Below, piece after piece: positions 46,786-59,484 of a stretch of DNA of 64,000 nucleotides. The notes beneath the pieces are model-generated. The model worked only from the letters and a program-made list of their open reading frames with translations, did not search any database and had not been told where the DNA came from. How positions within the stretch are numbered: position 1 is the stretch's first letter; each line of letters begins with the position of its first letter. Source of the DNA: Apodemus sylvaticus (taxonomy: Eukaryota; Chordata; Mammalia; Rodentia; Muridae); assembly GCF_947179515.1 (NCBI RefSeq), contig NC_067478.1, positions 30,228,305 through 30,292,304 of the forward strand, read 5' to 3'. The position numbers were made by a program, and so were the translations under genes.

Positions 46786-47149
46786 GTTCTTATTCTACTG
46801 CACTACAATACCTTATGTTTCATCACTTCACTCCACAGATAAGGTAGAGATTTGTAGAGTTGGAAAGCAGAGTGCCATTGGAAGAAGCTGGGAATATGCT
46901 CAGGGGAAAAGTTGAAGTCATGAGATCACCATGTGGATGAACTGTAGGGAGCAAATGCCAGGAAATGCTTAGGAAAACTAGCACACTCTAGAGTAAGCAG
47001 CTCAAGAATGGTATGTGTTTAAATATTTCTACCCTCATGATATATGACTTGTAGTGGCTTTAAAAGTTACATTTTTTTAAGTATTTAAAGAGTAATTAAA
47101 ATATTTTGGTACATTTATTTTTGTCTAAATAATCCTTTTTTCTCAGTTG
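46786..47149. other. No gene seen
   Basis: Unassigned sequence. Confidence 0.4.
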
Positions 47150-47262
47150 TGTGGTTTGCCTAGGTAAGATCTTTACTCTGGGTCCCAGCCTTGCCTCAAC
47201 ATTTCTGCAAGCTTTGTGCTTTAGCCTCCAAGTGCTCGGAACACAGGAATAAGCCAGAAAGC
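47150..47262 (-). mobile_element. B1-like SINE relic, antisense
   Basis: CCAGCCTTGCCTCAACATTTCTGCAAGC...TTTAGCCTCCAAGTGCTCGGAACACAGGAATAAGCC matches antisense B1 (GGCCTCGAACT...CTGCCTCCCGAGTGCTGGGATTAAAGGC). Confidence 0.6.
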
Positions 47263-48096
47263 AGAGCTCAGAAACGTTTCCTTAATAAATAAGACTATAA
47301 GATGGTTTATGGTGTGCTTTGACATTTTCACTGCCTGGTTTTAAAATATAAGTAAAAAAAAGATGGAAGGAATTCTTTCCATACATAGGTCATCAGGAGA
47401 GGATTTATGCCTTCACTAGAAACATGCTTCATAGGTTTGTTTGTGAGATTCCCGGAAGAGCAGAGACTCACAGACAAGAAAGGAATACATTCAAAGACAT
47501 GTACTCATGTTCATTTTGTTGATAAGCATAATTCATTGCATTTGAAGTTTTCAAAGTAGTGCTGGGCTTCTAGTCAGTAGCATAACATGGAGCAATGACT
47601 CCTCTTTATTTCTGTGTCTCTCTGTGTCCTCTGTCCTGTCTCAAAATGAAACAGTTTTAGAAATGTAGCATCATGCTTGTAGTTAGCACTGAATGGTGCA
47701 TTGAAGAATGTAGCAAGATAACAGGTCTCATCCTACATGTTATCACATACAAACATTCACAGAGTTTAACCCAAGGCCTCTTCGGCATAAAAACAAGGAT
47801 ATAGATGCTATTTAGCCACAATTCCTTTATATATGCTAAAATATTGATTTGTAGTAAAATCTTGTTCAAATAAGTGTACTTGATAGGGCCATAAAATCAT
47901 GTGTGTGGGTACACACATGAGTAGCGATGGGGCCTTTGGAAATGAGGTCTGATCTGAGAAGACTCCAAGTTTTTAATGGCAATCTATGCTACCCCACTTC
48001 AGCTTTATTTCCTTGACTGAAAATGTACATTCTTTCAGAAGCAGAATGGTGAGTCCACATTAATGAATATTGAGTACTGCAAATTGAGTAAATGCA
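47263..48096. other. No gene seen
   Basis: Unassigned sequence. Confidence 0.4.
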
Positions 48097-48124
48097 AATC
48101 TGCATTTAAATTTAAATGCAGATT
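48097..48124. repeat. 28-bp perfect palindrome
   Basis: The 14-base arm AATCTGCATTTAAA is followed at once by its exact reverse complement, with no spacer. It overlaps an ATGCAAAT octamer at 48092-48099. It could form a small cruciform or serve as a dimeric protein site, but the sequence alone does not show function. Confidence 0.97.
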
Positions 48125-49164
48125 CACTGTAAATTATGATTACCCCAGAATAAGTAACTGAAATGTTGATCAGAATTTGACTATCTCTTGTTTTATTTTT
48201 CCACTAAGCTCAGTGAGATATTATAAACTATTTTGTTGAGTACAGCAAAGCAGTCTTCTTCAATGTATTTGGACAAACTTCAGAAATATTTGTTTTCTCA
48301 TGTATCATGGATGAAATGATGATCTATTAGAAAACGTGCACGTTTAACATAGCAAGGCAGTTGGGTATTCCCTCCATCTTTGTGAAGAGATCTGTGCCTC
48401 AGCGTGGGCTCATGTCTTGCTCAGGCCACATGATTTCTCTTCATTGATTTATGAGCCTTGCCTCTTTAAGGCTTGGCACTGCTAACTCCATTAAGCTCAT
48501 CCTGGGCCTAACTAACCACAGCTGGCTGGAAGCTGCCTCTTCCCACACTCTAGAGGGAAGATGTGCTGAGGGCAATTCAGTACCCAGAGTTCAGAGTTTA
48601 GATTCCACTGTTGTTTCAAGGGATTCCCATGATCTATATTTGCCGTTATTTAACAGGATCATTGATTTCTAAAACCACCCATTCCAAAACTTAACATTTG
48701 CCATGAGGATATGGCTGTGAGCCTTTCTGTTATTCTAACCAGTGAGTATCTTGCACACTAAATATTATAGTGGCATTGAACATAATTACAGAAGATGTTA
48801 TACTTGACCTCAGACCTCAATTTCACTGAATTGAAATGTACAGTCCTGTCCTTCCTATTGTAAATGAGCCAATGAATATTTGTTCAATGTGTATCATTAT
48901 CTTCTTGTTTTTATGGAGGGGCACAGAGTTGGCAGTCTCTCTTTGGAGGTTTGTCAGGGACTATGAAACCTAATACCACTTTAAATATATCTAAAGGCAA
49001 GTATTTCATTTTCTTGCATTTTTGGTCTTACAGTTTGTCATGATTTACTACCTTTTCTTAACTCCTTCTTACCTTCTTTGTCTTTAATTCATACACATGT
49101 GGGATAATCTAGTCTTTGGAAAATAATTAATGAAATGCTATTCACAATTTTCATTTGCTTTCCT
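48125..49164. other. No gene seen
   Basis: Unassigned sequence. The frame at 48451-48672 has no recognised domain. Confidence 0.4.
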
Positions 49165-49262
49165 TAGATTTTGATTTTAGAGACAGAGCCATATTGTACA
49201 GCCCAGGCTGGCCTCAAACTCATGGCAACAGTCTTCCTTCCTCAGCCTCCCACCTACCCAAC
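49165..49262 (-). mobile_element. Old B1-family SINE, antisense
   Basis: GATTTTAGAGACAGAGCCATATTGTACAGCCCAGGCTGGCCTCAAACTCATGGCAACAGTCTTCCTTCCTCAGCCTCCCACC follows antisense B1. The 3' portion is close to the older 7SL-derived monomers. Confidence 0.7.
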
Positions 49263-50004
49263 ATTTTATTATTGTTAACATTTTAAATAAGACTCTGGGA
49301 GAAGAGTTATTCTGTGTGGCATTTTAGGATATCTGATGGAATTCTTTAAATCTTTTTTTCAGATGGCTAGAAAAACTGACATCTTACAGATAGGCAATAA
49401 AGTATTTGCATTCCATGCTCTGTGTTAAGAGAACTCATGACACAAGCTACAATGAAAGAGTGAATTTTAATTGTTTCAAAATACATTTTCCTTTTTTCTT
49501 TTGTGAAGAGAGCAAACTAAGTCAGTGTGTCTGCTCTGAGTTATTCCTGCTTCTCGCTGTTTATAATTCTGCCTCAGAGGAATGAGAGGAAATTCAAACA
49601 ATGTAATGTACAAAACAGGTGAAATAAAAATGACTGATAAATATGGTAAAGGGATCCACCAAATTTGTTAAAAAAGTTGTAAACTAATACAATTTTATTA
49701 ATGCTACTAGCCTGTAGTTTTGGGGTTTTTTAAACTTCACCTATTTGAACTAAACACAAAATACAAACCCTTATATGTTTTGAGTTAAACATCATAGTAT
49801 AATCTCAACACTCTGATGGTAAGTCTGGAAAATCATGAGTTCAAGGTTAGGGTGGACAAAAGAGCAGTTTTCAGGACAGATTAGGCTAGAGGGTAAGACA
49901 TTTGTGCTTACAAAGAAAACATATTTAATAGAAGTTAAATAAAAATAAGTATAATATACAATAACTTAATTAAGATTGGAAATCAGGAGCTAACCACATA
50001 AGCT
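49263..50004. other. No gene seen
   Basis: Unassigned AT-rich sequence. Confidence 0.4.
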
Positions 50005-50530
50005 ACTATATTTATCTGAGTTCTCAAGGAGAACAGAGCCAAGAGGATGGAATACATATTTACATGCATGCTTACATACATACATAGCAAAGTTAATATT
50101 ATATTAAAATACTAACAGTAGATGAATCCCACCTGAGAGGCTGAGATCCCAGTAGTTGCTCTGTCCTTGAGACTGGGTGTCTCAATAGTCCTACTCTGTC
50201 ACTAAAACCTTAGAAAGTTCTTTGGAAAGTTCCTGGTTCTTAGTCCTTGACCCAACTATGCAAATTCTAGTTCTAGTATTAGTAAAGGACTCAACAGCAG
50301 TAGCAACAACAACAGTAAGTCAACTTAGTGCCGAGAGGGATGGCCAAAGGGCAAAAAGCATTTTCATTCTGCCATACTCTTTTCACCTGGGCTGGCACCT
50401 GAAGGAATCATCCACCACTGGGTGATCTTCTAGAATCAGTTGAAGCAAACAGGACATTTCTTCAGGTGAGGCTCCCTACTTAGATGATCAAAATGTGTGA
50501 TCATAAGTTGACATAAAAGCCAACCATAAT
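50005..50530. repeat. Possible dispersed LTR-like repeat
   Basis: TCTGAGTTCTCAAGGAGAACAGAGCCAAGAGGATGGAATACAT starts a block that resembles a mammalian repeat beginning TCTGGGTTCTCTAAAGGAACAGA. Later blocks (GTTGCTCTGTCCTTGAGACTGGGTGTCTCA) also fit. The family is not assigned. Confidence 0.35.
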
Positions 50531-51306
50531 GACTACATTTCTTTGAATACACTAGGCTTGTTTTTATAAATATTTACTCTGTTTTACATATGAGTTTTAC
50601 TTAAAGATTGACAAAATAAATATTTTCTGCCAAACCGATTTCCTCAGGGCAGCATTTTAGACTGCAGGTGAGCAAAGTTCTCAGTGAGCCTCCTTGCACC
50701 ACCTGTGCAACCACTTCAAGGATACAAACAGATCTGCTTTTAAACACAATTTGATCAAGAGGTCTGTGGGTTGTGGTAGGCTTATCTGCAGCTGCAAAAC
50801 ACAAACACTGTTATTTTTATGATATTAACCCTACATGAGGACTATACAAATAGTCTTTTGTCTAACAAATTGAAAACTACAATCTATGATCACCACATAA
50901 ATCCAGAGCTGTTAAAAGATATACTTATGAAAAATATAGCTCCAAGTCACACATGAATTTGGCTTTATCTTTAAAGGAAAGAAAAGATATATTGGTAAAT
51001 CAAGCAACCAGAAAATTTTTCTTTCTATCCCCAGGCTCCATGTGTCAAAAAATGACTTTGATGCCAAAGAGCAGCATGTTAATAATATAATCCCAACATT
51101 TGTCACCAAGGTTGCTCATAAGTCATTTTCTATCTAAGTAATATTCTTATAATGACCAGAGAAGTGCAAATCAATATACTAAATTATAACGGGTATGGGT
51201 TTAGTGGCAATCAACTTACTACTGTCACCTTCCCTGTCACCACGAAAGCAAGCAAATTCTATGTACCTGTGTTTTAGAGGTTCTGTGTTACATGGATTAG
51301 CAAACA
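50531..51306. other. No gene seen
   Basis: Unassigned sequence upstream of an A-rich microsatellite. Confidence 0.4.
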
Positions 51307-51371
51307 AAAGAAAAGAAAAGAAAAGAAAAGAAAAGAAAAGAAAAGAAAAGAAAAGAAAAGAAAAGAAAAGA
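51307..51371. repeat. GAAAA pentanucleotide repeat
   Basis: About 13 AAAAG units, ending 34 bases before the L1 target duplication. It may be the tail of an older retroposon. Confidence 0.95.
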
Positions 51372-51627
51372 AACAAAAACCAAGATACAGTAAGAAACAA
51401 ATCTTAAAGATATAGATTGTAGCAGCAGAGTGGAGGATCCAGTTCAGAGGACTCTGGCGAGAGACTTCAGGTCGCCACCTCTGGATCCGGAGCAGCCTGG
51501 GCCACATGCCCCTTCCACAAGCAGTGCAGAGGGCCAGCAGTACATCCAGAGGCTGGCTGCAGGGAGGCAGCTTGCAAGGGTGAGTCCTGCATTGACAACA
51601 AGACCAACTAACACCAGTGAGATCTAG

Positions 51628-52887
51628 ATGGCAAAAGGCAAACATACGAACATTACTAACAGAAATCAAGGCAATATGGCAGTATCTGAACCCAATTCTC
51701 CATTAACAGCAAGTCCTGGATACCCCAACACACCAGAAAAACAAGATTTGCATTTAAAAATCACTGGTCATGATGGTGTTACAAGAACACATGAAGGACA
51801 TAAATAAGTCTCTTAAAGAAGTGCAGGAGAAAAATGATCAAAAGCTAGAAGCACTTACAAGGAAAATACAAAAATCACTTAAAGAAATTCAGGAGAATAT
51901 GGGTCAAACGATAGTAGCCAATAAGGAGGAAATGCAAAAATCACTTAAAAATATGCAGGAGAACATTGATCAACAGGCTGAAGTCATGAAAGAGGAAACA
52001 CAAAAATCTCTCAAAGAATTACAGGGAAACACAAACAAGCAAGTGAAGGAACTGAGCAAAAACATCCAAGATCTAAAAACAGAAGTAGAAACAACTAAGA
52101 ACACTCAAAGGGGACAACTTTGGAGATAGAAAGCCTTGGGAAGAAATCAGGGGACAGAGATGCAAATATCAACAACAGAATACAAGAGATAGAAGAAAGA
52201 ATCTCAGATGCTGAAGATTCCATAGAAACCATGGACTCAACAGTGAAAGAAAATGCAAAATGCAAAAAGCTTGTAACCCAAAATATCCAGGAAATCCAGG
52301 ACACAATGAGAAGACCAAACCTAAGGATTATAGGCATAGATGAGAGCGAAAATTTACAACTTAAAGGGCCAGCAAATATCTTCAATAAAATTATGGAAGA
52401 AATCTTCCCTAATCTAAAGAGAGAGATGCCCATGGATATACAGGAAGCCTACAGAACTCCAAACAGTCTGGACCAGAACAGAAATACCTCCTGTCACATA
52501 ATAATCAAAACCCCAAATGTACTAAACAAAGAAAGAATATTAAAGGCAGTAAGAGAAAGAGGCCAAGTAACATATAAAGGAAGACCTATCAGAATCACAC
52601 CAGACTTCTCACCAGAGACTATGAAAGCTAGAAGATCCTGGGCAGATATCATGCAGACTCTAAGAGAACACAAATGCCAGCTAAAGCTACTATACCCAGC
52701 AAAACTCTCAATCATCATAGACGGAGAAAACAAGATATTCCATTATAAAACCAAATTTACCCAATATCTTACCACAAACCCAGCCCTACAAAGGGTAATA
52801 GGAGGGAAACACCAATACAAGGAGGGAAACTACACCCTGGAAAAAGCAAGATGGAAACCTTCTTTCATGAAACCCAAAAGAAGATAA
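51628..52887 (+). pseudogene. L1 ORF1p, two frameshifts
   Basis: The start MAKGKHTN at 51628 matches the other copy. A 1-nt insertion in the A-run at 51756-51760 shifts the frame at the start of the coiled coil. A 1-nt deletion near 52111 (AAAGGGGACAAC against AAAGGGAGACAAC) shifts it back, and the frame is then open from 52120 to TAA at 52885-52887. The coiled coil has three repeated QKSLKE units. The RRM-like core (RRPNLRIIGIDE) and C-terminal domain (RPIRITPDFS, REHKCQ, TKFTQYL) are complete. In an intact element this protein coats L1 RNA in the cytoplasm. Confidence 0.93.
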
Positions 52888-52916
52888 CCAATCAAATATA
52901 AAAGAAAACATCAAAA

Positions 52917-55900
52917 ATGTCAGGAAGTAATAATCACTATTCCTTAATATCTCTTAACATCAATGGACTCAATGTCCCAATAAAAAGACATAGACTAACG
53001 AACTGGATATGTAAACAGGATCCTGTATTTTGCTGCATAGAGGAAACACACCTCAGTGTCAGAGACAAACACCACCTTAGAGTAAAAGGCTGGAAGACAA
53101 TTTTACAAGCAAATAGTCTCAGGAAACAAGCTGGAGTAGCTATTCTAATATCAGATAAAATTGACTTTCAACCTAAATTCATCAAAAGAGACACTGAGGG
53201 ACACTTCTTGCTGGTCAAAGGAAAAACACACCAAGAAGAACTCTCAATCCTGAACATCTATGCTCCAAATGCAAGGGCACCCTTATTCATAAAAGAAACG
53301 TTACTAAAGCTCAAAGCACACATTGCACCTAACACAATAATTGTGGGTGACTTCAACACTGCACTTTCCTCAATGGACCAATCAGGAAAACAGAAACTAA
53401 ACAGGGACACAGTGAAACTAATTGACGCTTTGGACCAATTATATATATATATATATATATAATATTTCACTCTAAAGCAAAAGAATATACCTTTTTCTCA
53501 GCACCTCATGGTACCTTCTCTAAAATCGACTATATAATTGGTCACAAGACAGACCTCAACAAATATAAGAAGATCCAAATAATCCTATGCCACCTATCAG
53601 ATCACTATGGAGTAAAAGTGGTCTTCAATAGCAACAAAAACAACAGAAAGCCCACATACACATGGAAACTGAACAATACTCTACTCAATGATACCTTGGT
53701 CAAGGAAGAAAGAAAGAAAGAAATCAAAGACTTTTTAGAATCTAATGAAAATGAAGACACAACATACCCAAGTCTATGGGACACAATGAAAGCAGTGCTA
53801 AGAGGAAAACTCATAGCCCTGAGTGCTTCCAAAAAGAAAATGGAGAGAGCATACTCTAGCAGCTTAATTACACACCTGAAAGTCCTGGAGCAAAAAGAAG
53901 TGAATTCACCCAGGAGGAGTAGAAGGCAGGAAATCATCAAACTCAAGGCTGAAATCAATCAAGTAGAAACTAACAGAACCATACAAAGAATCAACAAAAC
54001 CAGGAGCTGGTTCTTTGAGAAAATCAACAAGATAGATAAACCCTTAGCCAGACTAACCAAAGAACACAGAGACAGTATCCAGATTAACAAAATTAGAAAT
54101 GAAAAGTGAAATATAACAACAGAAACTGAGGAAATTCAAAAAATCATCAGATCTTACTACCAAAGCCTATACTCAAAACAACTGGAGAATCTGGAGGAAA
54201 TGGACAATTTCCTAGACAGATACCAAACACCAAAATTAAATCAGGATCAAATAGATCATCTAAACAGGCTCATAACCCCTAAAGAAATAAAAGGGGTCAC
54301 AGAAAGTCTCCCAGCCAAAAAAAGCATGGGACCAGATGGCTTCAGTGCAGAATTCTATCAGAACTTCATAGAAGACCTAACACCAATACTCTTCAAACTG
54401 TTCCACAAAATAGAAACAGAAAGAATACTACCCAACTCGTTCTATGAAGCCACAATTACACTGATACCAAAACCACACAAAGATCCAACAAAGAAAGAGA
54501 ACTTCAGGCCAATTTCCATTATGAACATCGATGTAAAAATACTAAATAAAATTCTTGCCAACTAAATCCAAGAACACATTCAAATGATCATCCACAACGG
54601 TCAAGTGGGCTTCATCCCAGTGATGCAGGGATGGTTCAATATAAGGAAAAACAACAATGCAATCCACTACAAAAACAAACTCAAAGAAAAAAACCATATG
54701 ATCATTTCATTAGATGCTGAAAAAGCATTTGACAAAATTCTGCATCCTTTCATGCTAAAAGTCTTGGAAAGAACAGGAATTCAAGGCCCATACCTAAACA
54801 TCGTTAAAGCAATATACAGCAAACCAGTAGCCAATATCAATCTAAATGGAGAGAAACTTGAAGCAATCCCACTAAAATCAGGGACTAGACAAGGCTGCCC
54901 TCTCTCTCCATATCTTTTCTATATAGTGCTTGAAGTTCTAGCTAGAGCAATTATACAACATTAGGAGGTCAAAGTGATACAAATTGGAAAGGAAGAAGTC
55001 AAACTATCATTATTTGCAGATGACATGATAGTATTCTTAAGTGACCCAAAAATCTCCACCAGAGAACTCCTACAGCTGAAAAACAACTTCAGCAAAGTGG
55101 CAGTTTATAAAATCAACTCAAGCAAATCAGTTGCCTTTTTATACTCAAAGGATAAGCAGACTGAGAAAGAAGTTAGGGAAATGACGCCTTTCACAATAGC
55201 CACAAACAATATAAAGTATCTTGGTGTGACTCTAACCAAACAAGTGAAAGATCTGTCTGACAAGAACTTCAAGTCTCTGAAGAAGGAAATGGAAGAAGAC
55301 CTCAGAAAATAGAAAAATCTGCCATGCTTGTGGATTGGCAGGATTAATATAGTTAAAATGGCCATCTTGCCAAAAGCAATCTACAGATTCAATGCAATCT
55401 CCATTAAAATCCCAACTCAGTTCTTCACAGAGTTAGGAAAAGCAATTCCCAAATTTATCTGGAAAAACAAAAAAATCCAGCATAGCTAAAACTATTCTCC
55501 ACAGTAAAAGAACTTCTGGGGGAATTAATATCCAAGACCTCAAGCAATACTACAGAGCAGTAGTGTTAAAAACTGCATGGTATTAACACAGGGACAGGCC
55601 AGTTGACCAATGGAATAGAATTGAAGACCCAGAAATGAATCCACACAACTATGGTCACTTATTTTCAACAAAGGAGCAGAAAACATCCAGTGGAAAAAAG
55701 ATAGCCTTTTTGACAAATGGTGCTGGTTCAACTGGAGGTCAGCATGCAGGAGAATGCAAATTGATCCATTCTTATCTCCTTCTACTAAGCTCAACTCCAA
55801 GTGGATCAAGGGCCTCCACATAAAACCAGACATACTGAAACTAATAGAAAAGAAACTGGGGAAAACCCTTGAAGACATAGGCACAGGGGAAAAGTTCCTG

Positions 55901-56739
55901 AACAGAACACTAACAGCTAATGCTCTAAAATAAAGAATTGACAAATGGGATCTCATAAAATTACAAAGTTTCTGTAAGGCAAAGGACACTGTCAAAAGGA
56001 CAAAACGGCAACCAAAAAATTCAGAAAAGATCTTCACCAACCCTACATCCGACAGAGTGCTAATATCCCATATATACAGAGAACTCAAGAAGTTAGACCC
56101 CAGGGAACCAAATAACCCTATTAAAAATGGGGTACAGACCTAAACAAAGAATTTTCACCTGAAGAAATTTGGATGGCCGAGAAGCACCTTAAGAAATGCT
56201 CAACATCATTAGCCATTAGGGAAATGCAAATGAAAACAACCCTGAGATTTCACCTCACACCAGTCAGAATTACTAAGGTTAAGAATTCAGGAGACAGCAG
56301 GTGTTGGTGAGGATGTAGAGAAAGAGGAACACTCCTTCACTGCTGGTGGGATTGTAAGATGGTAATGCCACTATGGATATCAGTCTGGCGGTTCCTCAGA
56401 AAACTTGGCATGACACTTCCAGAGAACCCTGCTATACCTCTCCTGGGCATATACTCAGAGCATTCTCCAGCATGCAATAAGGACATATGCTCCACTATAT
56501 TCATAGCAGCCTTATTTATAATAGCCAGAAGCTGGAAAGAACCCAGATATCCCTCAATGGAGGAATGGATACAGAAAATGTGGTATATATACACAATGGA
56601 GTACTATTCAGCAATTAAAAACAATGAATTTATGATTTTTTTAGGCAAATGAATGGAACTGGAAAATATCATCCTACATGAGGTAAGGCAATCACTAAAA
56701 AATACACATGGAATGCAATCATTGATAAGTGGATATTAA
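52917..56739 (+). pseudogene. L1 ORF2p (endonuclease / reverse transcriptase), multiply disrupted
   Basis: ORF2 starts with MSGSNNHYS after a 29-base spacer. The apurinic-type endonuclease residues are all visible: NINGLN, EETHLS, GDFNTALS, KIDYIIGH and LSDH. An AT run at 53440-53461 replaces the segment that should follow LDQ and shifts the frame. Downstream, the frame with VFNSNKNNRK is read. Stops follow at 54107-54109, 54563-54565, 54962-54964 and 55310-55312 (the last replaces a tryptophan). The reverse transcriptase has RQGCPLSP and LFADDMIV, with FADD at 55013-55024. The C-terminal part (WIQKMWYIYTMEYYSAI) survives in 56359-56652, and the natural stop is at 56737-56739. Target-primed reverse transcription would need all of this intact. 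Confidence 0.95.
53440..53461. repeat. AT microsatellite inside L1 ORF2
   Basis: Ten AT units at the place where murine L1 ORF2 has a short natural ATATATAG tract in the endonuclease domain. Confidence 0.95.
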
Positions 56740-57024
56740 TTAGCCCTGAAGCTCTGAATACTGAAGATACAATTAGCATATCAAATGATTCCCATGAAGA
56801 AGGAAGAAGAGGACCCTAATCCTGGAAAGGCTTGATCCAGCATTGTAGGGGAGTACCAGGACAGAGAAAAGGGAGGGGGAAAGATAGGAGAATGGATTTA
56901 GAGAAGAGGACTTTTGGGACATATGGGGAGGGGGTTAACTGGGAAAGGGAAAAGGTTTTAGAATGTAAATAAAGAATATAGAAAATAAATATAAAAAAAG
57001 AAATTATGAATTCAAAAAGTGAAA
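56740..57024 (+). other. L1 3'UTR and impure A-rich tail
   Basis: GGACATATGGGGAGGGGG and AATGTAAATAAAGAATATAG mark the 3'UTR end. The last 35 bases are A-rich but interrupted (AAATTATGAATTCAAAAAGTG) before the target duplication at 57025. Confidence 0.85.
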
Positions 57025-57039
57025 AAAGATATAGATTGT

Positions 57040-59484
57040 GAATAGCTAATATTAAATAAAATTATTCATGAAGCCGTTAAGTAGTTTCCAAATTAAAATT
57101 AGGATTCTGATGTTATATGATTTCATTATGTTTGAAAGGCAAATAATTCACTGTCTGGGACAGACAATAGATCAATAAATGTAAAGTACAGAAGACAGAA
57201 AAATAGCTTCATTGAGGCACTTTTACATCTCCCATTAGGATAAAGGGAGAAACTGAGTCTACGGGGGAAGGGGTGGGACACTCTGGAATAGGCATGTCTT
57301 AAGATCTCAGGAACTTATATTTTTCCTTATCATCTCATCCAGATGTTTGGCTCAGAGCAGAAAGGAAGTAGTCATCTTTAGAAAGGATTCTCTGATTGTC
57401 CTTCCCTCAAATTTTCTTTATATTTTACAATATCTCATAGTAGAATATGGCACTTAGATGAATAAAACTATTTTAAAAGATTTTTATGAGATTAAATTGT
57501 ATAATAATAGTATCTCAAAACTATTGGCAAGATTGGAAGTAGTATTGGTGCATGTCGTGGTCTGGATCCTCTGGTGCACACCTAGCATTCCTACTTCTCA
57601 TGTGGTTGACAGGGGAAAGGAGGGAGTTTCACCTAAGAAGCTCAGTACTAACCTGGTCATGAAGATAGCTATAGAAAAACAAAAATTAATTCTATAATTA
57701 TCATAAGCAATAAGATGTAGAATAACCAACAGCAACTTAGTCACAGTGGGAAAGACTATAAGACTGAGAAGCCTTTTGCCTCTCAGCAATTTTGGTTCAC
57801 CACATTTATATCAGGCATAAATGGGAATGGGAACCAACGGCACATATAAGCTCATTCTTCATCTCTGTCCCTTCTCTAAACGTTGAAATTTCTTTAAAAT
57901 CTTCTAGAACAGCACTCTACTCATTATCATGTGATCCTTGGCTAGATCAGTCCTGTGACAACATTAGCCAAGTTAAATACATATTTTTCATGAGAAAGTG
58001 TTAATGAACAATCTGAATACAACTCAGGAACTAGCCCCATTGCTGCCTGTATAATGCTCAAAATACCTTCATGAAGCAGCAAGTAGCTGATAAATAACTA
58101 AACAAGCACACCTATCTCCCCAAACCTACATTAACCTTATTTATTAGCCTTATTTTTTTTATCATTTTGAGAATATTATTGCAATAATACCATGGAACAA
58201 CTCATTAAAATTCCAATAAAAAGACTATAATGAGTAGCTTAATGATATTGATAAAATCTGGTTTTAAAGAATATAGAAATTAGCTTAGTGTGGGATTGAA
58301 AACATGATCATTTTCCTTTTACAATATAATTTCTGACTTCCTTACAGAAATTCTATTTGAAAAAAATTGCAAAGAATCTTCCCTGATCATAGGCAGTAAC
58401 AAACTGACCAATAGTTGCTTACCTTCTGATTGAATGTGTGGAGCTTTGTCACCAATCCCACCATGAATAACTCTAAGTAAAGAGTACTGCACAAATCAGC
58501 CTATTGTGCTTTTAAAAGTTGGTCTTAAAAATGGCATAATGGTTGCACTCGTTTGCTTGGATTTCTGCCAGTGATGAATCTCAGCTTGGAGAGGGGTTCT
58601 GAGTGAAGGCATCTCTGAGAGAGCTGAAAGGACTTGAATTCAAATTGTGGGTTACAAGCTGGTAGCCTATGTTCTACTCAAGACAGCTTTCTTTCACTAT
58701 GCTAAAAACTCTCTGGGTAGCTCATCTCTTAGAGACCCAAAGCCCTTCCTTTTATTACACACATATCAACAAAATCTTTACCCCAGGTTCACTTTTGATT
58801 ATCCCATGGATCAGCATCCCATGACCCCAGCTCCTTGATTCTCAGAAAAAGACAGCAAGCATCAGCACAAACAATAATATAGCTAGGTGGGACCCCATTA
58901 AAAAAAAATCATTCTGACCATGCCTAGACCTAAATTAGTGCTATCTTTCACTGACCAAGGACTCACAAATCTGTCTGCTTTTGCAAGCATAGCAAAAAAA
59001 CCTTAGCTGGATAGAAAACTGCCTCAGTTCCTTTACACTTGTGAAGCTTCTTATACAATTCATATTGAATCCTTATATTTTGCATAGTTTAGAAATGACA
59101 TACATTTGAACTCATGTTTTCAGCATTCTTTCCCACAGCCTTAAGGACTGTCCTAAAGGTGACAGTGTTCTTAGCACTTTGCTGAGAGATAGAAACACCC
59201 TGGCCTCCTGACCTTGTGTTGTCTCTGATTATTATGGAGTCATTAACCTTGGCAGAGAGGGCATTCTTAGAACATAAAACATGAAAATATGTACACCATT
59301 ATTCAAACAAATCTTATGCCCACAGCAATCGTCAACACTCATGGAGGCCCATGCATGCCCTGCTGGCTCTGTTTTAGGGACAGAAAACCATGTCATACTG
59401 CCCCTTATATGGTCAAGCTGGACTCAGTGGAGTTCCTAATATGTCTAATTCAAATGAAAAAATATACTGACCATGGCTCCTTTT
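57040..59484. other. No gene seen
   Basis: About 2.4 kb of unassigned AT-rich sequence. No frame has a recognisable domain. Confidence 0.4.

Larger units (their letters stand above)
51421..57024 (+). mobile_element. Nearly full-length LINE-1 with 15-bp target duplication
   Basis: The element has a 5'UTR remnant (51421-51627), ORF1 (51628-52887), a 29-base spacer, ORF2 (52917-56739) and a 3'UTR ending in GAATGTAAATAAAGAATATAG plus an A-rich tail. The direct repeat AAAGATATAGATTGT occurs at 51406-51420 and 57025-57039 and sets the limits. The implied first nick is CTTT/AA, a good L1 endonuclease site. The 5' end lies inside the non-monomer part of the 5'UTR, so promoter monomers are lacking: a slight 5' truncation. 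Both ORFs are disrupted, so the element is not autonomous. Confidence 0.96.

Noticed and set aside
53605..53958. Minus-strand frame of 117 codons
   Set aside because: Antisense of L1 ORF2. The minus-strand frame at 55540-56088 is rejected for the same reason.
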